A stretch of 64,000 nucleotides of DNA from Streptomyces sp. 3214.6 (lineage in GTDB: Bacteria > Actinomycetota > Actinomycetes > Streptomycetales > Streptomycetaceae): assembly GCF_900129855.1 (NCBI RefSeq), contig NZ_LT670819.1, forward strand, positions 186,001-250,000, in the 5' to 3' direction. The position numbers and the translations under genes were made by a program. The notes under the pieces are model-generated. The model saw nothing but the letters and a program-made list of their open reading frames with translations. It was not told the DNA's origin and did not search any database. Positions 34,611 to 43,100 of this stretch are shown here, piece after piece (position 1 is the first letter of the stretch; every line of letters starts with the position of its first letter).

Positions 34611-36062
34611 TCAGGCGCGCCGGCTCACAAGCGGGGGCAGGAGGCTGTCCCCCGGCCAGAAGGGCTGCTCGGTCGCAATGCCGGTGAGGAACACGCCGAC
34701 TTCGTCCAGGACCGCGGCGCGCTCCGAAGACCCGTAGACAACGAAGTCGTCGGCCGCGGCGTCATAGGCGCGGACGTGGCTGTGGGGCCCCGTGCAGACG
34801 AGGGCACGCGCGATCTCGGGCAGGCCGAGGCTGAGGGCATCGCAGTCCCCGGAGCGGACGAGCTGCAGCAGCTCGGTGGTGACGCTCTCCCAGTCGCCGA
34901 CAGTCGGCCAGTCGGCGCCGCCGTTCAGTTCGTGGGTGAGGGTGGCCAGCGGGATGATCTCGCCCGGCTGCCTGCCCCGGGTGAGGAGGTCGTGGATGCG
35001 GGCGCCGTCGGGCTGGTGCACCTGCGGGTGGAGCAGCGAGTCGGCGGCCACCACGGTGGTGTTGATCTCCTGGGTTCCGGGGCCGGGGTAGTACGGCTCG
35101 TGTGCGAAGAGGAGATAGACATCCGGGGTGCGGTCGGCCGGGCCGGATTCGGGCTGTGGCATGAGCACGGTTCCTTTCGGCGGTGATGGGGCGGTCATGG
35201 GGCGAGGTGTCGACGGCCGGATGCTCGGTGAGTGCGGGCCGGGGGGCCGCTCAAGGTCGCGGGTCTGGTCCTCGTCGGCGGTGGCGGCCTCGTGGGCGGT
35301 GCGATGGATGATCTGGGCGACCTGGTGGGCGAGTTGCAGCATCAGCCGCTCGCGGGCGATGAGGCCGCCTGACAGGGCGCGGGTGTCCCGGGCTGCCTGG
35401 AGCAGATTGGCGGCGTCCCAGAGCAGGTTGTGGCCGATCTCGGCCGAGCGGCGTAGTTCGTAGCGGTCGCTGCCGGCGGCGGCCTGGACGAGCGAGGTGT
35501 GCAGGGCGGCGAGGCGTTGCAGGTAGCGGCAGGCATCGTCGCCTTCGACGATGTGGACGTGTTCGCGGGCCCGGCTGTCCAGCCGGTCGGGCAGGTGTTC
35601 GGCGAGCAGTGGGGCGAGAAGCATCGTCGGCAGGGCGACGTCGACGGGGACTGCGTGGCTCATGGCGGACAGGCCGGCGACCAGGCTGAGGAGCGCGACG
35701 GCCGCGGTGGAGAACCGCAGGGACCCGGGGATCCTGTCCGGGGCGATGCGCTGGGCGGGGCGTCTGGTCAGCCAGCGCAGGGCAAGGCGCTGCGTACGCG
35801 TGGCAGCTGGAGTGAGCACCGCGATCCGGTGGGGGATCTGGGGCGGGCTGCCGTCGCCGGGGACGGTCCAGGCGAGCCAGCCCCAAGGGGTGCGCTCATG
35901 GACGAGCACCAGTTCGCAGGCGGTCGAGCAGGTGTGGTCGCGGACGTGGCCGGTCCGCAGTGCGCGGGAGCGTTCTCTTTTCCACCGTCCCGGGTCGCGG
36001 GTGAAGGGGCGCTCGTGGTGCGCGGGCACGGTCGGTGGTGGTGTGTGGAGCGTGGCTGTCAC
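34611..36062 (-). CDS. Hypothetical membrane-linked protein, 483 aa, possibly two proteins
   Basis: The GTG at 36062 overlaps the TGA of the upstream winged-helix gene (GTGA) and has GGAAGG upstream. The first half has a Cys-containing N-terminal region (DHTCSTACELVLVHER), a hydrophobic pair FSTAAVALLSLVAGLSAM and VALPTMLLAPLLAEHL around 165-205, and a helical domain. A good ribosome binding site (AAAGGAA) precedes an internal in-frame ATG at 35162, from which a 184-residue soluble protein (MPQPESGPADRTPDVYLLFA) could start. It may be a fusion, or two proteins made from one frame. Families not recognised. Confidence 0.6.
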   Translation of the reverse strand: MTATLHTPPPTVPAHHERPFTRDPGRWKRERSRALRTGHVRDHTCSTACELVLVHERTPWGWLAWTVPGDGSPPQIPHRIAVLTPAATRTQRLALRWLTRRPAQRIAPDRIPGSLRFSTAAVALLSLVAGLSAMSHAVPVDVALPTMLLAPLLAEHLPDRLDSRAREHVHIVEGDDACRYLQRLAALHTSLVQAAAGSDRYELRRSAEIGHNLLWDAANLLQAARDTRALSGGLIARERLMLQLAHQVAQIIHRTAHEAATADEDQTRDLERPPGPHSPSIRPSTPRPMTAPSPPKGTVLMPQPESGPADRTPDVYLLFAHEPYYPGPGTQEINTTVVAADSLLHPQVHQPDGARIHDLLTRGRQPGEIIPLATLTHELNGGADWPTVGDWESVTTELLQLVRSGDCDALSLGLPEIARALVCTGPHSHVRAYDAAADDFVVYGSSERAAVLDEVGVFLTGIATEQPFWPGDSLLPPLVSRRA

Positions 36063-37501
36063 GGGCTGATTCCTTCCAGGTGGTGGTCTGTCAGGGCGGA
36101 GGCGCACGTGGTGCAGCGGCCGTCGCCGTCGGGGTGGGCACGCCGCGGTGTGGGGCCGGGGCAGGTGCGGCAGAGCGGCCAGCCGAGGCAGGCCGGGCAG
36201 AGGTCCTCGCCGGGGGCGGTTCCGGGAACGCCGCAGCCTGCGCATTCGGTAAGGGCCCGGTAGGTCAGGGCCTCGCTCACCGTGCGGGCGGCGGCGGAGC
36301 CGGTCATCGGCTGCGGCGGCTGGTCGTCCCATGCGGGTGCGTCGTGGTGGCTGGCCGCGAGGGTGGGCGGCGGGTAGGCCTGGGCGGCGCGCAGGCGGGC
36401 GGCGATGATCGCGCCGACCGTGGTCCGTACCGGATGGGGCAGGGGCCGGTCGGCGATGACGTGCCGCAGTTGCTCGCGGCTCCAGCCTGATTCCAGCATC
36501 ACGGTCACGACGCGGCCTTGGTCGGTCAGCGCCTGCCCGGTCAGCAGCAGCTCGGGGCGGGCCGCCCCGAGGTCGAGCAGCAGCCGGATCCCCGGGTGTA
36601 TCTCATCCGCCGCGGGAGCGGCCGGCGGGGACATCGGTGTGGCCGGCCGGTCCGTCCGTCCCAGTGTTCGCGACGTGTCGCCGCGGCACGGACGGAGGGG
36701 TCTGGTGTTCTGCTGAGTGGTCTTCTTTCTGTTGGTGTTCTTAGTGGAGCGATCAGCCAACGTAGGTTCATCCACTGGTGGAAAACCCGACTCTGGTTGT
36801 GACCTGCTGCTTTGCAGAGCGGGCAGGTCGGTGAGGAAGTACGCGGCCGCGCCGAGGGTGCCGTCTGGGCCGCGCTCGCGTTCCCGCACCAGGAAGCCGT
36901 GCTTCTCCAGCTCCTTCAGCCCGCTCTTGACGGCTGAGTCACCGTCGCAGCCACGGCGGGCGATGTCGGAGACGGTCATCCGCCAGCCGTCCCGGTGCGT
37001 GGAGAGCAGTCCGAACAGGCCCTTGACCTTGAAGGACAACTGGGGGTCGCGGAAGAGCTGGTTGGCGATCTGGGTGAACTGATCGGCCGCCATCACGCCC
37101 CGGCGGATCCCCGCCGGGAGGCCGCCGGCGTGCTCGGCCTCGGGGGACATGGCCATCACGCCGGCTTCGATCAGCGCGATGTCCAAGGTGGCCGGTCGGT
37201 CGGTGATGCAGTAGACGATCTCGCCGAGGGTGCCGTCCGGGCGGCGCAGGCGTTCACGGATCAGGTAGCCGTGTGCCTCGAGCTCCTGCAGGCCGGTGCG
37301 TACCGCTTCGCGTCCGTCCGGGCCCAGGCGGACGAGGTCGGTGACCGTCACCTGCCAGCCGTTCCTGTGCGTGGAGACGTACCCGAAGATGCCCTTCGCT
37401 TTGAACGACAGCCCAGAGTCACGGAACAGCGCGTTGGCGATCTGGGTGAACTGATCGGCCGCCATCACGCCCCGGCGGATCCCCGCCCCGAAGCGGCTCA
37501 C
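36059..37501 (-). CDS. Tandem winged-helix replication/regulatory-type protein, 480 aa
   Basis: The start is uncertain: GTG 37501 is chosen because family members usually begin a little before RRGVMAADQFTQI; GTG 37546 and ATG 37465 are alternatives and none has a strong ribosome binding site. Two copies of a winged-helix domain (about 10-115 and 135-240) both read MAADQFTQIAN-LFRD, KGxFG, STHRxGW, AVxxGLxELExHG and RPDGTLG. DNA coding for the start of both copies is identical over 55 bases. The C-terminal third carries four CxxC-type pairs (CAGCGVPG, CPACLGWPLCRTC, CTTC), a zinc ribbon. Such proteins occur beside replication and transfer loci of Streptomyces elements and bind DNA. It is read away from the 37.5-38.2 kb control region. 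Confidence 0.75.
   Translation of the reverse strand: MSRFGAGIRRGVMAADQFTQIANALFRDSGLSFKAKGIFGYVSTHRNGWQVTVTDLVRLGPDGREAVRTGLQELEAHGYLIRERLRRPDGTLGEIVYCITDRPATLDIALIEAGVMAMSPEAEHAGGLPAGIRRGVMAADQFTQIANQLFRDPQLSFKVKGLFGLLSTHRDGWRMTVSDIARRGCDGDSAVKSGLKELEKHGFLVRERERGPDGTLGAAAYFLTDLPALQSSRSQPESGFPPVDEPTLADRSTKNTNRKKTTQQNTRPLRPCRGDTSRTLGRTDRPATPMSPPAAPAADEIHPGIRLLLDLGAARPELLLTGQALTDQGRVVTVMLESGWSREQLRHVIADRPLPHPVRTTVGAIIAARLRAAQAYPPPTLAASHHDAPAWDDQPPQPMTGSAAARTVSEALTYRALTECAGCGVPGTAPGEDLCPACLGWPLCRTCPGPTPRRAHPDGDGRCTTCASALTDHHLEGISP
37061..37115. repeat. 55-base direct repeat, internal copy
   Basis: This stretch is identical to 37433-37487. The distance is 372 bases (124 codons), so both copies are in one reading frame. 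It marks the join of the duplicated winged-helix domain. Confidence 0.8.
37433..37487. repeat. 55-base direct repeat, outer copy
   Basis: Identical to 37061-37115. Recombination between the two would delete one whole winged-helix domain in frame. Confidence 0.8.
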
Positions 37502-37711
37502 CGCCCTGCCCCCGAGGCCTGCCGAGCGCAGTGGCCACGGCGGCACACCGAGCCCGCCGAGATGGGGCGGTCGGTAGTCCTGGGCGTGGAGGCGTGCGTG
37601 TGTTCCATGGCGTCAGCTCACCCGCCGACCCCGACCAGGCTGACGGCCACGAGCCCCGACCATCGGTCACGATCCGGCAACGGAGCCGTCTAGCTGCCGT
37701 GGTCGGGCTCA

Positions 37712-37726
37712 TGGTCGGGCCGACCA
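37712..37726. promoter_or_regulatory. Palindrome TGGTCGG-G-CCGACCA, left copy
   Basis: Seven-base perfect arms with one central G. The same 15 bases form the centre of the 38058-38102 palindrome, so the pair is probably recognised by one dimeric protein. Confidence 0.55.
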
Positions 37727-37754
37727 CGTGCCTTCAGCCCCGGCGCTCAGTGAT

Positions 37755-37954
37755 TGCGCAGCCGACTGCGCAGCCCCGGACGGGCGTTGCGCAATCGGGC
37801 TGCGCAACCGGCCCGGGGATCCTGCGCAGTCGAGTTGTGCCGGGGTCGCTGCGCAGTCCGCCCGCGCGTTCCTGATCTTCTCTTGCGCAGGTCCATGTCC
37901 ATATCGCGCACTGCGCAGGCGTCTGTCACGGCCCCGCCGGCTTCCGTCTGCGCA
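37755..37954. repeat. Cluster of nine TGCGCA hexamers
   Basis: TGCGCA starts at 37755, 37767, 37788, 37801, 37823, 37850, 37884, 37912 and 37949. Chance would give well under one in 200 bases. The hexamer is its own reverse complement and the spacing is irregular, so it is not a simple tandem repeat. Eight more copies follow in the first 450 bases of the next gene (38419-38656), in different reading frames. Confidence 0.7.
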
Positions 37955-38057
37955 TCGGTATCCGGGCCCTCTGGCCGGGCGGCACGTGATCGCACAGCGG
38001 TCGCCGGTCCGGGGAACAGCACCGGACGCGATGGCCTGTCACCGGCTCCCGACTGAC

Positions 38058-38102
38058 CCATGGTCGGGGTCATGGTCGGGCCGACCATGACCCCGACCAT
38101 GG
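38058..38102. promoter_or_regulatory. 45-base palindrome built of TGGTCGG units
   Basis: Perfect 22-base arms (38058-38079 and 38081-38102) around one central G. Each arm holds CATGGTCGG twice in part, so it offers up to four half sites. It lies about 110 bases before the first transfer gene; a repressor operator or an origin nick-site structure are both possible. Confidence 0.65.
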
Positions 38103-38213
38103 ACTTCGTGTCCCCATCGTGACCATGGTCGGGGGTTCATGGTCGGTGGTCGGGTCGGGGTCGCCGGGTTTTCTCGAGGTCAGCAACATCCGTTCTGACC
38201 TGGGAGTTTGACC

Positions 38214-39146
38214 ATGTCCCCTGGCAAGCAGGCCTCACAGAGCGAGGCCGCTGCTCCGATGGCGGCCGGCGCCCGGCTGGAGGCGATGCGCCGCCGCGTA
38301 CGCCTCTCACGCGTGGCGGTCTGGACCGTCATCGCGGCCGGCCCCATCGCCCTCGCCGTCGCCGTCGCCTCCACCCCGACCACGGTCGCGGCGGCCCCCG
38401 CGGCTAAGCCCACCGCCCTGCGCACCGCGACATCCGCCGCCGACCCGGGCGGCTATGCGCAGGTGTTCGTCGGCGCGTGGCTGCGCAGCAACGCGAAGGA
38501 CGAGACGAGTGCGCAGGCGCGGCTTGCGCAGTCGATGGCGCCGGACGTCGAACTGCCCGACCCGGCCGCCGATGTGCAATCGGCGCCGGGCTCCGTGACG
38601 GCGGTGCGCAGTGCGCAGCGCGGCGCCAGCGCGTGGTCGGTAACGGTGGCTGCGCAATACGCCAACGGGTTGGTGCGGTACTACGCCGTGCCGGTGGCCT
38701 CCGACAGCACGGGCTCCTCGTTCACGGTGACCGGTGCGCCCGGCGTGGTGGCCGGCCCGGCCCGGGCCGAGGTGCCGAAGTCGTCGTACGCCGTGAGCGT
38801 CCCGGAGGGGGATCTGTCGTCCGCCGTCGGACAGTTCCTCGGCGCCTACCTGACGGGTGCCGGGGAGGTCGACCGCTACCTCGCGCCGGGCGTGCACCTC
38901 ACCGCCGTCTCCCCCGCCCCGTACACGGCGGTCGCCGTCCAGGAGGTGTCCGCAGTCGAGGAAGCCGCGGCCGCCGAGAAGGTGCCGGCGGACGGCACGA
39001 AGGTGCGGGTGCTCGCCTCGGTGGAAGCCCGTGACGCGACCGGCCGGTGGCCGCTGGCATACGAGCTCACGCTCAAGGCCCGCTCGGGCCGGTGGGAAGT
39101 CGCCGCGCTTCAGTCCGGCACGGCTCAGGACGGGGGTGCCCGATGA
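38214..39146 (+). CDS. VirB8/TcpC-like conjugation channel protein, 310 aa
   Basis: The ATG at 38214 has GGGAG nine bases upstream; a TTG two codons earlier is less likely. A short cytoplasmic N-terminus is followed by one membrane helix (VAVWTVIAAGPIALAVAVAS, about 34-56) and an extracytoplasmic region with two similar beta/alpha domains (around 80-170 and 185-305), the layout of TcpC, the Gram-positive VirB8 counterpart. It would form part of the inner channel of the conjugative T4SS. It is the first gene of the long coupled array and overlaps the next by ATGA. Its 5' half contains eight TGCGCA hexamers. Confidence 0.75.
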   Translation: MSPGKQASQSEAAAPMAAGARLEAMRRRVRLSRVAVWTVIAAGPIALAVAVASTPTTVAAAPAAKPTALRTATSAADPGGYAQVFVGAWLRSNAKDETSAQARLAQSMAPDVELPDPAADVQSAPGSVTAVRSAQRGASAWSVTVAAQYANGLVRYYAVPVASDSTGSSFTVTGAPGVVAGPARAEVPKSSYAVSVPEGDLSSAVGQFLGAYLTGAGEVDRYLAPGVHLTAVSPAPYTAVAVQEVSAVEEAAAAEKVPADGTKVRVLASVEARDATGRWPLAYELTLKARSGRWEVAALQSGTAQDGGAR

Positions 39147-39484
39147 ACACCGTGCACAGCCTGATGCTCGCCGGGCAGCTGGACGACCTCGGCAACTCGT
39201 GGATCAACATGTTCAAGGAGTGGGCGACGAAGGGTCTGCAGGCCGGTCTGATCTTCCTGGTCGTCGTCATCATGATCCAGAAGTTCTCACTGAAGGCGGG
39301 GATCGGCGCCCTGCTCCTGATGGTGATCGCGCTCGGTCTGTACAACTCGCGCAACGACCTGGCGAACATGTTCACCGACGAGGTGAAGAACCCGTCCAAG
39401 GGGGCGCCCGCCGCTCCTGGGATCGTCCGGTCCGAACTCCCCGCCTCTCGTGAGCACTCGCCGGGCGTCGGGGGCTGGCTGTGA
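39143..39484 (+). CDS. Small T4SS membrane protein, 113 aa
   Basis: The ATG at 39143 overlaps the previous stop. Two close hydrophobic segments (LQAGLIFLVVVIMIQKF and AGIGALLLMVIALGLYN, about 32-73) are followed by a soluble tail. Small two-helix proteins in this position of actinobacterial T4SS loci may correspond to a VirB2/TrbC-like subunit, but no cleavable signal is present and the link is by position only. Confidence 0.65.
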   Translation: MNTVHSLMLAGQLDDLGNSWINMFKEWATKGLQAGLIFLVVVIMIQKFSLKAGIGALLLMVIALGLYNSRNDLANMFTDEVKNPSKGAPAAPGIVRSELPASREHSPGVGGWL

Positions 39485-40062
39485 CCGCGGCCGCCGCGGC
39501 ACGGGTGGGCCGCTTCTACACCTCCGCCCGCCGCCACCCCTGGGTACTGGGCAAGGTTGCCGACTGGAAGATCCCGCTCGGCCCCTACACGCCCGCGCAG
39601 ATCGCGGTCGCCGTCGGCGGCGGCTTCCTTCTGGTCAAGACGATCAGCTGGTGGTCGTGGATGGGGCCGGTCCCCATCGTCGGGTGGGGCCTGGTCATCT
39701 GGATGGTGCGCCGGCCGAAGGTCGCCGGCCGTGCCCCGATGCAGGCCGCACTCGGTTGGGTGCTGCTCGGCTGGCAGCCCCGCGGTGGGCGAATCGGCGG
39801 GCGCGCCGCCCGCGACCGCGCTGCGCACCCGCTGCTCGGCGGTTTCACCATCGAGGACACGCCCGCGCCTGTCCCCGCTGCGCAGGCCGCACCCTCTCGT
39901 GCGGTGCAGCGGCGTCCAGCCCGGGCGCCGCACCCGAGCCCGGCCACAGACCGCTCGACCGCACCCCGCCGTACACCGGCGGTTGCTCCCGCAGCAGCGG
40001 CTGGGCCGGTGTCGGGTGTGCAGCAGCTGCTCGCGCTCGCCCAGCAGGGGGGTGCGCGGTGA
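39481..40062 (+). CDS. T4SS membrane protein, PrgI/VirB3-like by position, 193 aa
   Basis: The GTG at 39481 overlaps the previous stop (GTGA). Residues about 35-75 form two membrane helices (IAVAVGGGFLLVKTISWW and VPIVGWGLVIWMVRR), preceded by a basic cytoplasmic stretch (FYTSARRHPWVLGKVADW). The C-terminal 80 residues are Pro/Ala-rich. A double-helix protein just before the VirB4-like ATPase is the usual VirB3/PrgI arrangement. I do not recognise a specific domain. Confidence 0.65.
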   Translation: MTAAAAARVGRFYTSARRHPWVLGKVADWKIPLGPYTPAQIAVAVGGGFLLVKTISWWSWMGPVPIVGWGLVIWMVRRPKVAGRAPMQAALGWVLLGWQPRGGRIGGRAARDRAAHPLLGGFTIEDTPAPVPAAQAAPSRAVQRRPARAPHPSPATDRSTAPRRTPAVAPAAAAGPVSGVQQLLALAQQGGAR

Positions 40063-42749
40063 GGGTTCCGATCCGTCACATCGCCGGGCACTTGGTGTGG
40101 TCGACGCAGGGCAGCGTGTGGGCGATCTACCGCCTGCACCCCGGCCCGGACGCGCAGGGACGCCGCGAGGAGACCGTCCAGGGCACCTACGTGCCCGCCC
40201 CCGTCCGAGACGAACAACTGGCAAAGATCACTCACTTGGTGCGCTCGCTGTCCGGGGCCCCGCGCCTGTATGGCATGTGCGCCCAGGTCGACCCGGGCGA
40301 GATCGCCCTCAGGATGATCGAGGGCATCGAGCCAGCCGAGCAGGAACCCGGTACGGGCCGGCACCCGTGGGTGGAGAACGTCGAGGCCGCCCTCGACCTG
40401 CTCGACGACCAGGAGATGCACCGCCGCACCCTGTGGCTGGCCGTGCCCCTGCAGACCGAAACAGGCAGCCTGCAGGTGTCGGCGTCTCTCGGCGCGGCGT
40501 GGGCCGAGGTCGCACCGATGCTGGGCATGCGCCCGGCGCCGGTGGCCCGGCGCGAGGTGAGCGCGTATCGCGAGCAGGCCTCGCGGGTTCAGGCCGCGCT
40601 CGCCGGCGGCATCGCCTTCCGCCCGGCCCGCCCGGCGGAGATCGTGTGGATGATCCAGCACGCCCTGCACCGCGGCCTCGCCGAGCCCCTGCTCGCCGAA
40701 GCCGAGACCAGCGAGTTGTACGGCGGGCAGCTCCGCGACGGCGTGCTGCGCTCCCCCAGCTACGCCGACCTCGGCCAGGTGCGCCTGCAGGAAGGCGGCA
40801 TCGACCCCGACCTCGACGACACGGGCGAGCTCAAGAGCGCGGCCCGGATCACACGGTCCGGGCGGAAGGCCTGGTGGCGGGTGAACACGGGCTCGCCGCT
40901 GGGGCGGCGCTGGCTGCAGGTCGAGTCCGACAACGGGGTGGGCTACCAGGCGCAGTTGGCGCTGGCCGAGTGCCCGCCCTCGGTCAGCCAGGATGCCGCG
41001 GATCTGTTCGCCCAGCTGGAGATGCTCGACTTTCCCGTCGACTACACCGTCGACCTGACGCTCGTGCCTGCGGAGAAGGCACGCGACCAGGTGCGGCGCA
41101 AGAAGAACGAACTCATCGACCAGGCCGACCAGTACGACGCCCGCCCGACCGGGATGCCCGCGTCCCTGACCGAGGCCGCCCGCGACCTGGGCGAGCTCGA
41201 TGCCCGTCTCTCCCGCACCAGCGTGGAGGTCGAGGTGCAGTCGGTGACGGTGCTGACGGTGTGGGGGCTGACCGCCGCCGTCTGCGACGCCCGGGCCCGC
41301 GCCCTGGCCGCGCTGCTCGGTGGCGCCGACTACCGGGCGGTGCGCCCGGCCGGCCTGCAAGAGGCGCTGTTCAGCTTGGGCCTGCCCGGCACGGTACGGC
41401 CGGGGGTCGTGAGGGAGTTCACCCAGCACCAGGTCTCTGAAGACTGGGCGCTTTCCGGCGCCTTCACCGCTGCGGAGGTCGGCGACCCCAACGGCATGTT
41501 CCTCGGTATCGACCTGGACTGCGGTACCACCCGCCCCGTGATGATCAACGTGGCGGATGCGCCCAAGGTCGACGCGTCCGCGTCCATGGGCGTCGTCGGG
41601 GACCTCGGCGCGGGCAAGAGCGTGCTGCAGAAGCTGATCGCGGAGGCGGTGTGGGCGCGCGGCGGCTGCGCGATCTGTATCGACCGCACCCCTGTACGCG
41701 AGTGGGCTACCTTCGCCCGCACTGCGGCCAAGGGCCGGGTCCAGATCATCGATGCCGCACAGGCCGAGGTGTCCATCGACCCGCTGCGGATGTTCGACGG
41801 GCCCGAGGGCCGTCACTACGCCCTGTCTTACTTGACCCTGCAGCTCGGCATCGGCCCGATGAGCACCAGCGGCGAGGTCCTGCACCACGCGGTCGAACAG
41901 GCCGTCGCCGGTCCCGAGCCGTCCATGCACCGTGTCCTTGAGGTCCTCGAGGAGATGGCGACGCGCGAGGCGGGCAAGCGGCAGGACGCGGCCGCGACCC
42001 TCGCCGGCCTCATCCGGGTCGTCGCCACCAACTCTCTGGCGGCGATGGTCTTCGACCCGACGCTGCCGCCGGTGCGGCTGGACGCCTCCAGCGCCTCCGA
42101 CATGATCGTGATCACCACCACGGGGCTGAAGCTGCCGCCGAAGGCCGCGTTCGCCAACCCCGAGATCCTGCACCAGCAGCCGCTGGAGGCGTTGATCGGC
42201 CGGGCGGTGCTCTACCTGATTGCCGCGATCGCACGGCAGACGGCTTTCGAGGACCCCGAGCGGTTCACCGCCGTGGTGCTGGACGAGCTGTACTGGCTGA
42301 CCTCATCGGCCGAGGGCACCGCCCTGGTCCACGAGATCCTCCACGACGGCCGCAAGCACGGCGCCGGCCTGTTGGCGGGCTCGCACGACGCCGAGGAACT
42401 CGGCCCCGACCGCGGGCTGATGGCCTACCGCGCGCTCGCCCGCACCGCGGACCGCGAACGCGCCCGCCGGGGACTGGAGTTCCTCGGTCTCGACCCGAAC
42501 GACACCGAACTGCTGCGGCTGGTGACCACCGGCCTGTCCCCCGTCGGACAACGCGGCCGCGAAGGCGAGTTCCTCATCGCCTGCCCGCGGCAGAACACCG
42601 GCCGCATCAAGGTCTCCATCCCCCGCATCGAGCGCATCACGACGTCCATCACCACCACGCCGGGACGCCGCACGAGCGCTGTCTTCCCCACGGTGTCGGA
42701 GCCGCTCGCCGGTGAGGCCGCACAGACCCGTCCGAAGGAAACCGTCTGA
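40059..42749 (+). CDS. VirB4-like conjugation ATPase, 896 aa
   Basis: The GTG at 40059 overlaps the previous stop. The N-terminal 480 residues are the variable part of TraC/VirB4-type ATPases; Walker A is GDLGAGKS at 514-521 (preceded by MGVVG) and Walker B AVVLDE at 738-743, followed by LYWLTSSAEG. Later motifs include HDGRKHGAGLLAGSHDAEEL, the motif-C region, and the Arg-rich ARTADRERARRGLEFL. VirB4 energises T4SS assembly and substrate transfer at the membrane. It lies in the expected order after two small membrane proteins and before the VirB6-like protein. Length is typical. Confidence 0.85.
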   Translation: MRVPIRHIAGHLVWSTQGSVWAIYRLHPGPDAQGRREETVQGTYVPAPVRDEQLAKITHLVRSLSGAPRLYGMCAQVDPGEIALRMIEGIEPAEQEPGTGRHPWVENVEAALDLLDDQEMHRRTLWLAVPLQTETGSLQVSASLGAAWAEVAPMLGMRPAPVARREVSAYREQASRVQAALAGGIAFRPARPAEIVWMIQHALHRGLAEPLLAEAETSELYGGQLRDGVLRSPSYADLGQVRLQEGGIDPDLDDTGELKSAARITRSGRKAWWRVNTGSPLGRRWLQVESDNGVGYQAQLALAECPPSVSQDAADLFAQLEMLDFPVDYTVDLTLVPAEKARDQVRRKKNELIDQADQYDARPTGMPASLTEAARDLGELDARLSRTSVEVEVQSVTVLTVWGLTAAVCDARARALAALLGGADYRAVRPAGLQEALFSLGLPGTVRPGVVREFTQHQVSEDWALSGAFTAAEVGDPNGMFLGIDLDCGTTRPVMINVADAPKVDASASMGVVGDLGAGKSVLQKLIAEAVWARGGCAICIDRTPVREWATFARTAAKGRVQIIDAAQAEVSIDPLRMFDGPEGRHYALSYLTLQLGIGPMSTSGEVLHHAVEQAVAGPEPSMHRVLEVLEEMATREAGKRQDAAATLAGLIRVVATNSLAAMVFDPTLPPVRLDASSASDMIVITTTGLKLPPKAAFANPEILHQQPLEALIGRAVLYLIAAIARQTAFEDPERFTAVVLDELYWLTSSAEGTALVHEILHDGRKHGAGLLAGSHDAEELGPDRGLMAYRALARTADRERARRGLEFLGLDPNDTELLRLVTTGLSPVGQRGREGEFLIACPRQNTGRIKVSIPRIERITTSITTTPGRRTSAVFPTVSEPLAGEAAQTRPKETV

Positions 42750-43099
42750 TGACCACTTTGTCCTGGGACCGCTCGAGGCGCGTCGCCGCCGTCGTGAGTG
42801 TCCTTACCGTGATCGCCGTCGTCGTCGCCGCGGTCGTGCTCGTCCTCGGGTTGGGCGTGCCGCAGGGGTGGTGGCCGCACACCGGACAGGCCTTCGCCAC
42901 CGACGCCGCGCACCGGGATCCCTGCACCCTGATCGTGGGCCCGGCCAAGGCGTACTGCGAGCGCGGCGCCGCAGCTCATGCTTCCGCCGGCCATCAGGAC
43001 GTGGCCGGCGGGGCGTGGAGGCTCGTGCCTGCCGGTGCAGGTGTGGCTGCGCTCGTGGTGTGGCGGCTGCGCGGCGCCGCCGGGCAAAGGCGGCGCTGA
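42749..43099 (+). CDS. Small T4SS-associated membrane protein, 116 aa
   Basis: The ATG at 42749 overlaps the VirB4 gene stop by one base. A hydrophobic helix (VVSVLTVIAVVVAAVVLVLGLG, about 15-36) is followed by an outside region with two cysteines (DPCTLIVGPAKAYCERG) that may form a disulfide, then a second helix (VPAGAGVAALVVWRL) near the end. The family is not recognised; the coupled position suggests a T4SS accessory subunit. The VirB6-like protein that follows also holds CSKIHGPGKKYCERDV, a similar C-x(9,10)-YCER pattern. Confidence 0.65.
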   Translation: MTTLSWDRSRRVAAVVSVLTVIAVVVAAVVLVLGLGVPQGWWPHTGQAFATDAAHRDPCTLIVGPAKAYCERGAAAHASAGHQDVAGGAWRLVPAGAGVAALVVWRLRGAAGQRRR

Positions 43100-43100
43100 C

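Larger units (their letters stand above)
37502..38213. promoter_or_regulatory. Divergent control region of the transfer locus
   Basis: The 712 bases between the minus-strand winged-helix gene and the plus-strand transfer array hold no credible gene (short open frames here lack coding bias). They contain a cluster of TGCGCA hexamers (37755-37954), several CCCCGACCA/TGGTCGGGG repeats on both sides of it (37629, 37653, 37700, 37712, 38061, 38074, 38091, 38125, 38139) and a 45-base palindrome. A further hairpin AGGTCAG (38177-38183) / CTGACCT (38195-38201) directly precedes the GGGAG ribosome binding site of the first transfer gene. This is the most likely place for operators, and perhaps an oriT or replication origin. 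Confidence 0.6.

Noticed and set aside
37755..37954. CRISPR array
   Set aside because: The repeats are only six bases, irregularly spaced, without conserved long repeats or cas genes.
37754..38056. Open frames of 60-120 codons in the control region
   Set aside because: Weak codon bias, overlap on both strands and the dense repeats argue for non-coding DNA.
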